From: Pseudomonadota bacterium | GTDB taxonomy: Bacteria > Pseudomonadota > Gammaproteobacteria > Steroidobacterales > Steroidobacteraceae | Assembly: GCA_023391815.1 (NCBI GenBank) | Contig: JAEWAF010000025.1 | Span: 1 to 64,000 of the forward strand | DNA: 64,000 nucleotides | Direction of reading: 5' to 3' | Part shown: positions 27,123 through 37,864 of the stretch, one piece after another | How the letters are laid out: each line of letters starts with the position of its first letter | Numbering within the stretch: position 1 is the stretch's first letter | Translations under genes and position numbers: made by a program | Notes under the pieces: model-generated | The model's database searches: none | Told to the model about the DNA's origin: nothing | What the model saw: the letters and a program-made list of their open reading frames with translations, nothing else

Positions 27123-28828
27123 AGGAAACGCTCTCCTTCGATCTGGTCCAGCCGCTCGTGCAGGTTCTTGCGGGCCGCCTCGATGTCGCGGGGATTTTGC
27201 CGCTCGAGCACGGATTCGAACTCAGCAAGCCAATGGCCGATCAGCTCGCGCTGCGGACCGAGGAACTGCTCGTAGCAGCGCGAGGCGCGTGCAAGCACTG
27301 CAAGATTTTCAGCCAGCTCGCGGGGGTGAACCTTGAGTGCGGCGAGCGCTGCACGTCGCTTTGCCAGCGCCTCCGGATCACTCTCGGAATCGTCCCCGAT
27401 GATAATCAACTGGCGCATATCGCCCGTGCTGGGCACGTGCAGGTCCACCTCGAGCAGACCATTGATGTCATAGGTGAAGCGACACTCTACCGAGACCTCG
27501 TGCGCAGGCCGCGGCGGCACCGGCACTTCGATCGTGCCCAGGTGCACGTTGTCACGCACCTGCCGCGCCTCGCCCTGATAAATATTGAAGCGCACGGCTG
27601 TCTGCCGATCGGCCATAGTGACGAATGTCTTGCTGCGGCTGGCCGGAATGACCGTGTTGCGCTCGATGATCGGCGAATAGACGCCGTCACGTATGCTCCC
27701 ATCCGGCCTCCTCTCCGCCGTATCCACGCCCAACGTGTACGGACATACATCCGTCAGCACGACTTCCTTCAATGCCACGTCGCGCATCTTCAACCCGGCC
27801 TGCACGGCGGCGCCTAGCGCTACTATCTCATCCGGGTTCAGTTGTGTCGCAGGGAACCGGCCGAACATGCGCGTAACTGTCTGCCGGACCAGTGGCATGC
27901 GAGTCGCGCCACCGGCGAGCACGATCGTGTCGATGCTATCGCTGCGTACACCGCTATCCCGGAGTGCCTGCAGTACTGGCTCGCGCAACCGCGCGAGTAA
28001 CTTCTCCGTCAGCTTCTCCAGCTGCGCATGATCGATCTCGTACTCGTACTGCCGCCCCTGCCACACTACGTTGATCCTGGCGCTCGGGTGCGCACTCAAC
28101 TGGCGGCGCGCACGCTCGCATTGAGCGCGCGCCAACTGATAAAGCACGGCTTCCTGAGTCTTGTGACTCACCCCCCATTCCGTGGCAAAACGCTGGTACA
28201 GCGCATCGACCAGCGCTTCGTTGAAGTCCTCGCCGCCGAGATGGTTGTCGCCCGTCGTAGCGCGCACTTCGATCACACCATCGTAGATCTCCAGGAGAGA
28301 GACGTCGAACGTGCCCCCACCCAGATCGAACACCAGGAATCTCGCGTCCTTCTCCAGGCGATGCATGCCGTAAGCAAGCGCCGCGGCCGTGGGCTCGTTC
28401 AACAGCCGCTCCACGCGCAATCCGGCGAGTTCGCCCGCCTTGCGGGTAGCCTTACGCTGCTTGTCGTTGAAGTACGCAGGCACGGTGATCACCGCTTCGG
28501 TGACCGACTCGCCCAGGAATGCCTCGGCATCCTCTTTGAGACTGCGCAGCACCAGCGCCGACAGCTCTTCAGGCAGGAAGACCTGCCCGCTCAGAGTGGT
28601 CGACCGCTGTGTGCCCATGTAGCGTTTGAACGCGATGGCTGTGGAGAGCGGATCGGTGATCATGCGGTCGCTCGCCGCGCGACCGACCAACACCTTGCCG
28701 TGCTCGTCGATGCTGACCGCCGAGGGCGTCAATACCTCACCCAGGCTGTTTGGAATCAATTGCGCGCGGCCATCGCGCCAGATAGCGACGGCACTGTTCG
28801 ATGTGCCCAGGTCGATGCCGACAATCAT
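27119..28828 (-). CDS. Hsp70 family chaperone, HscC-like
   Basis: 569 aa, shorter than DnaK (~640) and close to E. coli HscC. The nucleotide-binding domain is intact: phosphate loop 1 IDLGTSNS (5-12), NEPTAAALAYG (144-154), DLGGGTFDVS (168-177) and LAGGATRMPLVR. A substrate-binding beta-domain follows (DVCPYTLGVDT, IPASRSKTFVTMADRQTAVRFNIYQGE), and a short helical lid (~490-569) ends without the acidic tail of DnaK. No grpE or dnaJ is adjacent; its coupled downstream partner is the NPE J-like membrane protein. Upstream are the AAA+ and membrane genes. Likely a specialised, membrane-directed chaperone. Confidence 0.9.
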   Translation of the reverse strand: MIVGIDLGTSNSAVAIWRDGRAQLIPNSLGEVLTPSAVSIDEHGKVLVGRAASDRMITDPLSTAIAFKRYMGTQRSTTLSGQVFLPEELSALVLRSLKEDAEAFLGESVTEAVITVPAYFNDKQRKATRKAGELAGLRVERLLNEPTAAALAYGMHRLEKDARFLVFDLGGGTFDVSLLEIYDGVIEVRATTGDNHLGGEDFNEALVDALYQRFATEWGVSHKTQEAVLYQLARAQCERARRQLSAHPSARINVVWQGRQYEYEIDHAQLEKLTEKLLARLREPVLQALRDSGVRSDSIDTIVLAGGATRMPLVRQTVTRMFGRFPATQLNPDEIVALGAAVQAGLKMRDVALKEVVLTDVCPYTLGVDTAERRPDGSIRDGVYSPIIERNTVIPASRSKTFVTMADRQTAVRFNIYQGEARQVRDNVHLGTIEVPVPPRPAHEVSVECRFTYDINGLLEVDLHVPSTGDMRQLIIIGDDSESDPEALAKRRAALAALKVHPRELAENLAVLARASRCYEQFLGPQRELIGHWLAEFESVLERQNPRDIEAARKNLHERLDQIEGERFL

Positions 28829-29472
28829 GCGAAATCCGTCCCGCCCGGCTCGACAGCATCAGTGCCAAGGCTCGAGTTTTATGTCATCAAGAAGAATTGA
28901 TGCTAGTTAAAGATCAGGGCGCTCTATGTTCCCTTCGCGCTGACATTATGCGGGGTCGCCGCGGGCGCTTCAAACTCGACAGGCGGATAGAACGCAACTA
29001 CAGATAGCTCCGGCAATGGGAATCGGGTCCACCGTAACCACTTGCTATTCGGAGCGGATTATCAGGATCAACTACTTATCACGCTGGAAAGAGACACAGA
29101 CAGCGCTCTCGCATATCGTTCTCTGGGTCGCCTGGCAGTTGTGACGCAGAACACGCTGCGGTCAATTTAAGCTTACACCGAATACTACTTCTCAGCCGAA
29201 ACCACGGTAGGAGATCAGTCGGGACGCCCTCGAAAACCACCGTGGTTTCACCGTACAAATATGCAGCTTAAGCGACCCCTAGGCGTTCTCGGGAATTTCA
29301 AACGAAACCCCGCATCCTCCAATGCCGCGATATCCATTCGGATTCTTCGCCAGGTACTGCTCATGAGAGTAGCCCCGATCAAAGGAATGGATGCAGGAAT
29401 CAGCTGTTTACGTTATCGAAGTCGATAGGCCGGTCGATTTCCGGTAAACGATGCCAGCAGATCTGCGAGCGT
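28829..29472. other. non-coding gap within the chaperone-like gene set
   Basis: About 640 bp between the Hsp70 gene and the 490-aa membrane-protein gene. Base composition is more AT-rich than that of the flanking genes. Its middle holds an msrA 3' remnant (listed separately). The rest shows no family, repeat or RNA that I recognise. It probably contains a separate promoter for the Hsp70/J-like pair. Confidence 0.5.
29279..29395 (-). pseudogene. msrA 3'-end remnant
   Basis: On the minus strand the codons read YSHEQYLAKNPNGYRGIGGC then GVSFEIPENA-stop, nearly the same as the C-terminus of the intact MsrA at 37117-37779 (QQYLAKNPNGYCGIGGCGV). About 33 codons are left, and the similarity fades upstream of 29395. 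Differences at several codons show that this is an old copy or an insertion from a related genome rather than a fresh duplication. Confidence 0.8.
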
Positions 29473-30934
29473 CTAATGTAGCCGCTGCGCTCGCAGTAAC
29501 TGGTACCAGATCGTCGTCTGCTTCATTTGCTCATCCACGTATGCCGACTTTTCCGGTGAGGCGGCGAGAAGACTGGGATGCCACGCGCTCTGGCTCCAAG
29601 GCGCATGGGGAGTGCTGATTCCCTGAAACTGCGGGTTGCCGTAATAGACGACGGAAATCGATCGGGCCATCTCAGCACGATGCATGCCGCTGGCAATGGT
29701 GACGTCCGGCACGTCGACGTTCAGCGCCGTTAGCTTGTCGGCGGCTGCGGCGAACACTGGCTGCGACCATGGCATGGTCACATGCGTAACCCATTCGCAC
29801 AGCTGCGGGCCGAAGGGTTCGTTCGCCTCAGACTTCACAACATACCCCTGGATCAGGCTGCAGGCGCGATGGGCGGGAAAACCCTGGCGCTGCTCGTTGG
29901 TGCGCGCTCGAACGGCCAGCAGCGCCCGCAAGCGGGCGCCGTCCAACTGCGCTAACACTAATATCTGGTCCTCGCCGACGGCGGAGTTGTTCCTCTGGTA
30001 GAACAGGCCCCGCCACTGTCCTTCCGGCAGCATCACCGGCACGCCCGCCAGCTTCAGCTCATCGCGGAAGCTGCCATCGACGTAGCTCTGCACGGAATCC
30101 GCCACGACGCTACCACCACTGCCCCCAGACACACTGAAAGCATTCTCTTGGTAGGCGCCTTGGAAAGATGCGAGTCGCAGGCCGGTCAGCGCCTCCAGCT
30201 TGCTGATGGCCGGCCCGTGTTCGGGCTTGCTCTCGTCATAGCTGTAGAAATATCCGGCCTTGCGTACGCAGCCCGGGCAGGAGGATGCCTTGGAAGTCTG
30301 CACGATGACAGGCACCGACGCCGGAACGCCCGCGATCTGCTGGCTGTCGTAGCCAGCCAGTACCACCTGCTGGAGATTGCTGCTGGCACCCTCGATCTTC
30401 CAAAGAACAGGTTCGTACGACATCAGTGCCAGCACCATGGGCCTGCCAGCACTCACATGCACCGTCACGCTCTGGGTCGTGTGCTGGCCGGCGTATTTGG
30501 CATGGCATTCCTGCATCGCTCGGCTGTCACCCGTCTGGCCGGTGCAATTGGCCCACCATGGCTTTTCGCTTTGCCCACGCAGTGGAGCGCCCTTGTAAAC
30601 ACCCACCGCGTGTAGCTCGGTGCCGGGCGGGAACTGAAATGCACTGCCGGATGCCACCGCCACGTCGAAATCCGGATCGTGCGATTCGGGCGATCCCGCC
30701 GGATTGGGTACGATAGCTGACGGAGCCTGAGCCCCAACGGACAAAGCAGCGTGCGTGGACGCTGTGGCAGATGTGGTGGGACGCAGTGGAGTCTGCGGGA
30801 CAGGTGGCGTATAGCTGGCACTCACGACCGGCGCAACCGTGGAACGCAGAAACAGGAGCAACGACAGCATCGTCGCGGTGATCGTCAGCACGACCACGCA
30901 GCGCCAGCTTGGCGAGTCCTGCCACAGGCTTATA

Positions 30935-30945
<11 letters not shown>
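29473..30945 (-). CDS. single-pass membrane protein of unknown function
   Basis: 490 aa. One membrane helix near the N-terminus (CVVVLTITATMLSLLLFLRS, ~15-34) is followed by a Pro/Thr/Ser-rich linker to ~90 and a large soluble domain that is presumably periplasmic. The domain has paired cysteines (CTGQTGDSRAMQEC; SSCPGCVRK), suggesting disulfides. I recognise no family. Its start overlaps the 3' end of the AAA+ gene by 11 bp, so it is made with that protein and is probably a partner of it in the membrane. Confidence 0.7.
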
Positions 30946-32191
<1,246 letters not shown>

Positions 32192-32201
32192 GGCCAGCGC
32201 C

Positions 32202-32816
32202 TCAGAGCGCCACCGGCACGGTCAGGGATTCGCCGGGTGCGAGCACCGGCAGCAACAGTTCGCCCATGCCAGTCTTCAGTCCCAGCGTGATGCCGCCGCC
32301 GCCATCCACCACGCCGGTCACCACCACTGCCTTGCTGGCATCCACCGGCACCGCGACGCGGGTTTGAGCATTTGTCATTGGCACATCCATTTCGTACCCA
32401 GCCGCAGAGACATGCACGACGTCGCCGTCCTGCGAAGCGAAGTCCCAGATGTCGAGCCAGGCGAGCTGCGTTGTTTGATCGGCCGGCCGCGTCGGCTGTT
32501 TCTCCAGCTCCTGCTTGAGGATGCGCGCCTGCTCCGGCTTCAGGATCATGGACGCAAGGGCCTTATCGATATCGGCATCCACCACGCGCTCCAGCTGCAC
32601 GCTGCTCGCCTTCAGGAAATTCTGAGTTAGCTCCTGGCGTCGGGCGTCACTGATGGAATCCCCGGGGGCATCTCCCCAGAAGTACGTCATACCAAAACCG
32701 GCCCCGCCGATCACCGCCAGGCTGGCCAGCACCATGGCCAGGCCGGACGCTTTCCGCCTCTTCTTAGAGCTGGCGCGCGCGACTGGGGATTGTGGTGCGG
32801 GTTCGAGATGCTTCAT
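32202..32816 (-). CDS. membrane-anchored protein of unknown function, first gene of the AAA+ set
   Basis: 204 aa. A basic cytoplasmic start (RASSKKRRKA) is followed by one membrane helix (~24-46), a helical segment (~55-115) and a C-terminal beta-rich domain (VHVSAAGYEMDVPM, VVVTGVVDGGGGITLGLKTG). I do not recognise a family. It lies 10 bp upstream of the AAA+ gene, so it is very probably in the same transcript and may be an adaptor or a scaffold for the ATPase ring. Confidence 0.7.
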   Translation of the reverse strand: MKHLEPAPQSPVARASSKKRRKASGLAMVLASLAVIGGAGFGMTYFWGDAPGDSISDARRQELTQNFLKASSVQLERVVDADIDKALASMILKPEQARILKQELEKQPTRPADQTTQLAWLDIWDFASQDGDVVHVSAAGYEMDVPMTNAQTRVAVPVDASKAVVVTGVVDGGGGITLGLKTGMGELLLPVLAPGESLTVPVAL

Positions 32817-33106
32817 GCAACTTGTGTCTTCGGCCGAATGCGGATTGCCTCATTCCTGGATCGCGGGCCGGCCATAGTAAGGGCGCTGGATGGCTGAATG
32901 TTAACAACATCTCCATGCATGAAGCGTGAAGCACCGCGAAAGTGTGAAAAACTTGGCGTTGCGTCCATGACATGCTTCCACCGCCTGACGAAGATGCTGA
33001 AGGAAGTGGCCCAGCCGAGCCCTTGGCGACGCGCGTGATCCGCTCAGCTGCGGTTAAGGCGAGCGACTGAAAATCCAGCCTTCATCACCACCAGCACGGA
33101 ACGAAC

Positions 33107-33430
33107 ATGAAAGGAGCCCTGGCGATCGTCATCGCCGCAACAACTCTAACCGGCTGCGCCTCCGGTGGTACTAAGCCGAGCGCGGCTGCTCGGGCTTCGA
33201 GCCCCAAGACCAGACCCGCATACTGCATGTCATACGAGAGCCACGCGTCGTGCATTGCTCGATGCGCCGACGTGACTGCAGGACCTGCCGTTTGCGGGCA
33301 GATCTGTACTCCTGGCAACGCTACTGAGCCACCGCATTGCGAGCCGGTACCGGGATGCGAAGCGATGCAGCAGGCGCAACATGCTGCCTGCGTCGGCAGC
33401 TGCGCCGTTCCTCCGACGGAATGCCAATAG
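33107..33430 (+). CDS. small cysteine-rich lipoprotein
   Basis: 107 aa. A lipoprotein signal peptide (AIVIAATTLTGC, lipobox LTGC) leaves a ~90-residue mature protein with ten cysteines besides the lipidated one, enough for five disulfide bonds. They come in spaced pairs (CIARC, CGQIC, CVGSC), suggesting a repeated hairpin. I recognise no family. It is orientated away from the minus-strand AAA+ set and shares no operon with its neighbours. It is exported, so probably oxidised in the periplasm. Confidence 0.7.
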   Translation: MKGALAIVIAATTLTGCASGGTKPSAAARASSPKTRPAYCMSYESHASCIARCADVTAGPAVCGQICTPGNATEPPHCEPVPGCEAMQQAQHAACVGSCAVPPTECQ

Positions 33431-33550
33431 GAGGATCCTGAACGCTAGGCCCGGTAAGGCGAAGACCGCGCACGCATTCGTTGCCCCGCCTCGTACAACT
33501 CGGTCATCAATCGGGAATACTCGAGATAAGCACCCAGCTTGCGCCGAAAT

Positions 33551-33634
33551 CAGGCGATGACCCTGAACGATGTGCGGTCGCTTCTCGGCCACGCCTCTAT
33601 CCAGTCGATGTTGAGCGGCAATCTCGACTACTGA
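33551..33634 (+). pseudogene. tyrosine-recombinase C-terminal remnant
   Basis: Twenty-eight codons read AMTLNDVRSLLGHASIQSM then a stop. The LLGHASI block is the hallmark of the catalytic His region in XerC/D-like and phage integrases, where LGH is followed by a last helix with the tyrosine. The rest of the gene is not seen, so it is only a relic of a former mobile element. Confidence 0.5.
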
Positions 33635-33735
33635 CTCTCGAACCTAGCCTGGATCTTCAGCCGCCGATCGCCTCAAGCGTGAGATCAGTGGAACAGTGCC
33701 GAAATCGCATCTGTACTTGGATAAAGTGACCAGCC

Positions 33736-36624
33736 TCATTCTTTTTGTTCGCGCTCGACCGCTGTCGTGTACGCTTTGAACCCGCCTGCTCGCTTGTCGA
33801 GCACGAATGCACCGAGCGGCACCTCTCCTTCCTCTTCGGGGCGCAGCTCGATATCGAGCATTTCTGTATGCTCGTCCGGTCGACCGAAGTTGTGGGTAAG
33901 CCGTGCAGTCACGGTGGCAGCGCCGTTGGGATTGAGCCGGTCGGCAGAATAAACATTCACGTCCACCGCGTATCTTCCGTCCGGCGCGCGGCGGAGCAGA
34001 TACTCCTCCGGGCCGAAGCCGGATGTCATGTCGTTCGACAACCGCCCCCCGATGGCTGTGAGCGGATTGTTGTACATCGAGCGCTCGCCGTTTGGCTCGG
34101 TCACCCATAGATCGATGTCGGTGGCCGGCGTGTTCCATTCGATGACGACACGCAGGTCGACGTCCAGCGGCGCCACGAGTCGAGGATCCAGGCTCGTTTT
34201 CCGGACGCCGAGCTTCTGTAATCGCGGAATAAGGGCGTTCACCTCCATGAGTGAGATGAGATCGATCCCCGCGTAAGAATCATCCCACTCCGAGGAGATC
34301 ACGGAGTTCAGGAGATCCACCGCACGCTGCAGATCGCGAGAAGCCTGTTTCGCTGTTGCATGTTTCGCGCGTTCGGCCAGGGCCAGCGCCAGAGCGCGCA
34401 GTGGCTGCGGACGATCGGGGACAAGCTTGATGATTTGTTCATAGAGCCAGATGGCGCGATCGAGCCGGCCATATCGCACCATGCGGTCGGCCACGATGAT
34501 GAGCGTTTCATCGACCTTTGCAGGCAGTTCGAGCGCCGACAACAGCATCTCCGTGGCACGCTCGGTCTCTCCGCGCCGGTAGAACCATTCAGCGACGTCG
34601 AGATAGAACGCGGGCAGCGCGCCATGTTTCTTTTCTTCGGCTGCGAGCACACTTGCGAGCCGTCCTTTCACCGCCGCATCGAGCGCCTTGAGGTAGGGTC
34701 GATCGGGGTTCCACGGCGCCAGCTCGATGACGGAGCCGGATTGCTCGCGCCTCTTCGTCCCGGTAACGGCAACTTCTTCGAGCGCGAGAGCCGCGGCAGC
34801 GCCGGCGCCAGAGTTGCGCTCGGCCGGCCGCGGAGTGACTCGCGCGGACGGATCGAACTCTTGCTCCCACCAGCGCTTCTGCTTTTCCCATTGCTCAATG
34901 ACGTTCGCCAGGTGCTGCTCGCTTCTCTTTCGCCGAGACTGCTCATCTACCTTCTTCAGTTCCTCGTATTCCGTGCGCCACTCGGCGGGCAAAGTGCCAG
35001 GAGGTTCGATACGGGCTTCAACATAATCGCCGGGACCTTCCAGCACGACAAAAGCCATGTGCGGACTCGCCACACCGAAGCGGCGGGAGATGCTGCGTAG
35101 CTCACTGCGTCGTTCCAGTGCTGCGAGTTGCGCTACCCGATCGGCCGCCCACAGCGCGCCTGCTCCCTCAAAGCGGGCCGCAGCGGGACTGACCTGATAC
35201 CGACGCTCGATCACCTCCGCCCCGCTGCCAACAATGCGCACTACGATATCGCCGGCAGCTGGCGCTTCACCGACTGCCATCAGTTGACCGCGAGGCGCCG
35301 GCAGGGATGCGAAAGCCAACGGCGCGCCAGATGCATCGCGTACGTCGAGAATGACCGGCGTTTGGAACCGCAGACGAACCAGAGCATCGTCGATGGCGTT
35401 ACGATCGAGACGCAGAACTGCATCGGCAGATCGCTTCATCACATGCGCGAGATAACCGATGTCCGCATCGGGCGCGCTGGTTACGGCGAACGCAGAACAG
35501 TTGGGCTTGAAGGTCTGCCGAGTGTCGATCGTTCCGACACCGTCCGAGAAAAGCAGGCAAGTGTCCGCATCGGCAACACTCGCGGCCTGCAGCACTGCGA
35601 AGCTTGTGGCACCTCGATATACGACGCTGCGAAGTCGTGCTTCAACTGCAACCGCGCTTGGAAACGATTCAACAACTGCACCTGAGCTGTTGAACAGGAC
35701 CACATCGATAGTGCGGGGCCGGATCGCGTCGAGGTAGCGGGTGACGAGGCCGATCTCTGCATCCAGGTCATCATCCTTGCGAGACAGCGAACGGTCCCAA
35801 TACAGCCGAACGCGTTGCGACGGCGCGCGCGGCGAGGGATCCACAGGAGCCACATCGTTCAACTGAAAGAAGCGCCGGCCGCTTTGGTGCTTGGTGATGA
35901 GTAGTGGCTGAGCAGGAGTCAGCGGCCCCAGGTGCAACTCGCCGGACAACTGCGCGTCCGTCGTCGAGGCATTTAGCAGAAAAACGTCTCCTTTCCGTTC
36001 CCACTGCGCCTGTAGTCGCGAGGGCAAACGCAACTGCGGTGGCTCGCCCATCCCCTCTACGCGCACCGTAAAGGTCACCCGGCGAACGCGCTGATCCGTC
36101 ACGAGAGGCAATGTCCAACCTTTGGTCGCATGGACAGGCGCGACAAATGTCATGCGGATCGTGCGCCCGTCTTCTTCGATTGGATACACGCGCGTCGAAA
36201 ACAGATTGCTTCGGGAAACCTCCGCGAGCCCCGGATCCACAGTCTGCCGAACGCGCCCCTCATAGGCCGCTCGCGCCCGTCCGGGCTGCGCCAGCACGCC
36301 GTCGATGAAGTTGTTCTGGACATTGAGCGCATAGCCAGTAACCGTCGCCAGGTCTGGTAACGCAAGGGAAAGGCTGCCCTCGAGCGTCTCGTCCGTCGGA
36401 TTCTGGAAATGGATCTGCAGCGTGGTACGCGCAATTGCACCGACCACCCGGACATCCACTGTCAGTTCGCTGATCGGCAGGAAGCGCTGGTGCTCCTCGT
36501 CATCGATCCCTTGTTCGCGGGCCGCGAGCGTCGGGTTCAGGGCCGCGGGCGCGGGTTTCGGCGCGGCATTGGCGGTGCCGATGAGCATCAACAGGATGAG
36601 GGGACGAAGCCAGAAACTGGACAT
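33736..36624 (-). CDS. VIT-domain / DUF2135 secreted protein
   Basis: 962 aa with signal peptide (WLRPLILLMLIGTANA) and GGGAGAG before the ATG. A VIT (inter-alpha-trypsin inhibitor) domain covers ~45-190 (DVRVVGAIARTTLQIHFQNP, YEGRVRQTVDPGLAEVSRSNLF), followed by a von Willebrand A-like region that lacks a clear MIDAS DxSxS in the usual place, then a coiled/tetratricopeptide-like helical section (~600-790). The C-terminus matches DUF2135 (DIDLWVTEPNGERSMYNN). Such proteins are periplasmic or outer-membrane and of unknown role. It is monocistronic here. Confidence 0.8.
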   Translation of the reverse strand: MSSFWLRPLILLMLIGTANAAPKPAPAALNPTLAAREQGIDDEEHQRFLPISELTVDVRVVGAIARTTLQIHFQNPTDETLEGSLSLALPDLATVTGYALNVQNNFIDGVLAQPGRARAAYEGRVRQTVDPGLAEVSRSNLFSTRVYPIEEDGRTIRMTFVAPVHATKGWTLPLVTDQRVRRVTFTVRVEGMGEPPQLRLPSRLQAQWERKGDVFLLNASTTDAQLSGELHLGPLTPAQPLLITKHQSGRRFFQLNDVAPVDPSPRAPSQRVRLYWDRSLSRKDDDLDAEIGLVTRYLDAIRPRTIDVVLFNSSGAVVESFPSAVAVEARLRSVVYRGATSFAVLQAASVADADTCLLFSDGVGTIDTRQTFKPNCSAFAVTSAPDADIGYLAHVMKRSADAVLRLDRNAIDDALVRLRFQTPVILDVRDASGAPLAFASLPAPRGQLMAVGEAPAAGDIVVRIVGSGAEVIERRYQVSPAAARFEGAGALWAADRVAQLAALERRSELRSISRRFGVASPHMAFVVLEGPGDYVEARIEPPGTLPAEWRTEYEELKKVDEQSRRKRSEQHLANVIEQWEKQKRWWEQEFDPSARVTPRPAERNSGAGAAAALALEEVAVTGTKRREQSGSVIELAPWNPDRPYLKALDAAVKGRLASVLAAEEKKHGALPAFYLDVAEWFYRRGETERATEMLLSALELPAKVDETLIIVADRMVRYGRLDRAIWLYEQIIKLVPDRPQPLRALALALAERAKHATAKQASRDLQRAVDLLNSVISSEWDDSYAGIDLISLMEVNALIPRLQKLGVRKTSLDPRLVAPLDVDLRVVIEWNTPATDIDLWVTEPNGERSMYNNPLTAIGGRLSNDMTSGFGPEEYLLRRAPDGRYAVDVNVYSADRLNPNGAATVTARLTHNFGRPDEHTEMLDIELRPEEEGEVPLGAFVLDKRAGGFKAYTTAVEREQKE

Positions 36625-37116
36625 GAACTCTCCCTGGTGCTTCTTGTTCTCTCTGCAAACGTACCCGACGGCAGCAAGGCACTCAAGGAGATAACTTGGT
36701 CACAAACACATCGAGGCGGCTACGCGTCGTCGATGGCGGCACACGGCGAGAACGAACTAACGGAAGCAAGCACACTGGAAATGTCCAACCTGACCTTGAC
36801 TCTGCACTCGGCGGCACGCTTGCACTCAAACGACGTCTTCGATATCCCGAGGACAGCGACCCTGCGTCCCTGACAATGGGCTTCTGGTTCATTCAATGGG
36901 GATTGATCACACCCCAACCAAGCAGTTCACTCTCTGCTTCGAGAGACGCCTGCCAACGATGTATCGACGCGGTTCCAGCGCGCCCCGCCGGCCAGGTTGG
37001 TCGATTTCTGTCGACCAACTATTCAGGGAGGACTATCGTTTTAAATCCACCCTAGTGGATTCCGGTAGACGCCTTAACCGCCCTTTTCTGCAGGTATTCT
37101 GACAAGCACCGCCAGC
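36625..37116. other. intergenic stretch between msrA and the VIT gene
   Basis: About 490 bp with no convincing gene on either strand. It carries the promoter of the VIT-domain gene and, near 36996-37061, two small hairpins listed separately. I see no RNA gene. Confidence 0.5.
36996..37061. repeat. two neighbouring inverted repeats
   Basis: GTTGGTCGA-N6-TCGACCAAC (36996-37019, perfect 9 bp) and AATCCAC-N4-GTGGATT (37044-37061, perfect 7 bp) lie 24 bp apart, just downstream of msrA. There is no T-run that would make a standard terminator. Confidence 0.6.
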
Positions 37117-37779
37117 TCACGCTTTCACGCCGGCAGCATCCTCGGGAATTTCAAACGAAACCCCACATCCTCCAATCCCACAGTACCCATTCGGATTCTT
37201 CGCCAGATACTGCTGGTGATAATCCTCCGCATAATAAAACTCCGGCGCGTCCAGGATCTCCGTCGTGATCTTCCCATGCCCCGCCTTCGTCAACCGCTCC
37301 TGATACGCAGCCAAACTCTTCTCCGCCGCGGCCTTCTGCTCGGCGTCGTAGACATAGATGCCGGAGCGATACTGCGTACCGACGTCATTCCCCTGTCTCA
37401 TTCCCTGCGTCGGATCGTGTGACTCCCAGAAGGTCTTCAGCAATGTTTCATAGCTGACCTTGCTCGGGTCGTAGACGACGCGGACGACTTCGTTGTGGGC
37501 GGTGTAGCCGGAGCAGACTTCTTCGTAGGTCGGGTTCGGCGTGGCGCCGGCGGCGTAGCCGACCGAGGTGCTGTAGACGCCGGGGAGTTGCCAGAACTTT
37601 CGTTCGGCGCCCCAGAAGCAGCCCAGGCCGAACAACGCGAGCTTGGTGCCGGCGGGGAACGGAGGGACGATGCGGTTGCCGTTCACGAAGTGTTTCTCGG
37701 GGACCTGTAACGGGGTGGCGCGGCCGGGAAGAATGTCGGCGGCGTCTGGCATGACGGCTTTCTTACGGAACGAGTACAT
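37117..37779 (-). CDS. msrA: peptide-methionine (S)-S-oxide reductase
   Basis: 220 aa from ATG 37779, which has GAGG five bases upstream; the frame stays open to 38184 inside the ligase gene, but that is not coding. It reduces methionine-S-sulfoxide in proteins. The catalytic Cys54 is in FGLGCFWGAER, the Glu/Tyr substrate site in FYYAEDYHQQYL, and the resolving cysteines in YCGIGGCGVSF near the C-terminus. Length fits the longer MsrA forms with an N-terminal extension (DILPGRATPLQVPEKHFVNG). A second, fragmentary copy lies at 29279-29395. Confidence 0.95.
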   Translation of the reverse strand: MYSFRKKAVMPDAADILPGRATPLQVPEKHFVNGNRIVPPFPAGTKLALFGLGCFWGAERKFWQLPGVYSTSVGYAAGATPNPTYEEVCSGYTAHNEVVRVVYDPSKVSYETLLKTFWESHDPTQGMRQGNDVGTQYRSGIYVYDAEQKAAAEKSLAAYQERLTKAGHGKITTEILDAPEFYYAEDYHQQYLAKNPNGYCGIGGCGVSFEIPEDAAGVKA

Positions 37780-37864
37780 ACGCACCTCGGGGCAGCGGAA
37801 TGCCGCTATGTTGCATGGGAATTGGAGAGCGGTATAGATGCGGCCGAAGAGCCTCGAAACAAGC

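Noticed and set aside
36997..37019. Integron attC site
   Set aside because: The core GTTGGTC does not fit the GTTRRRY consensus, and no integrase or cassette array is present.
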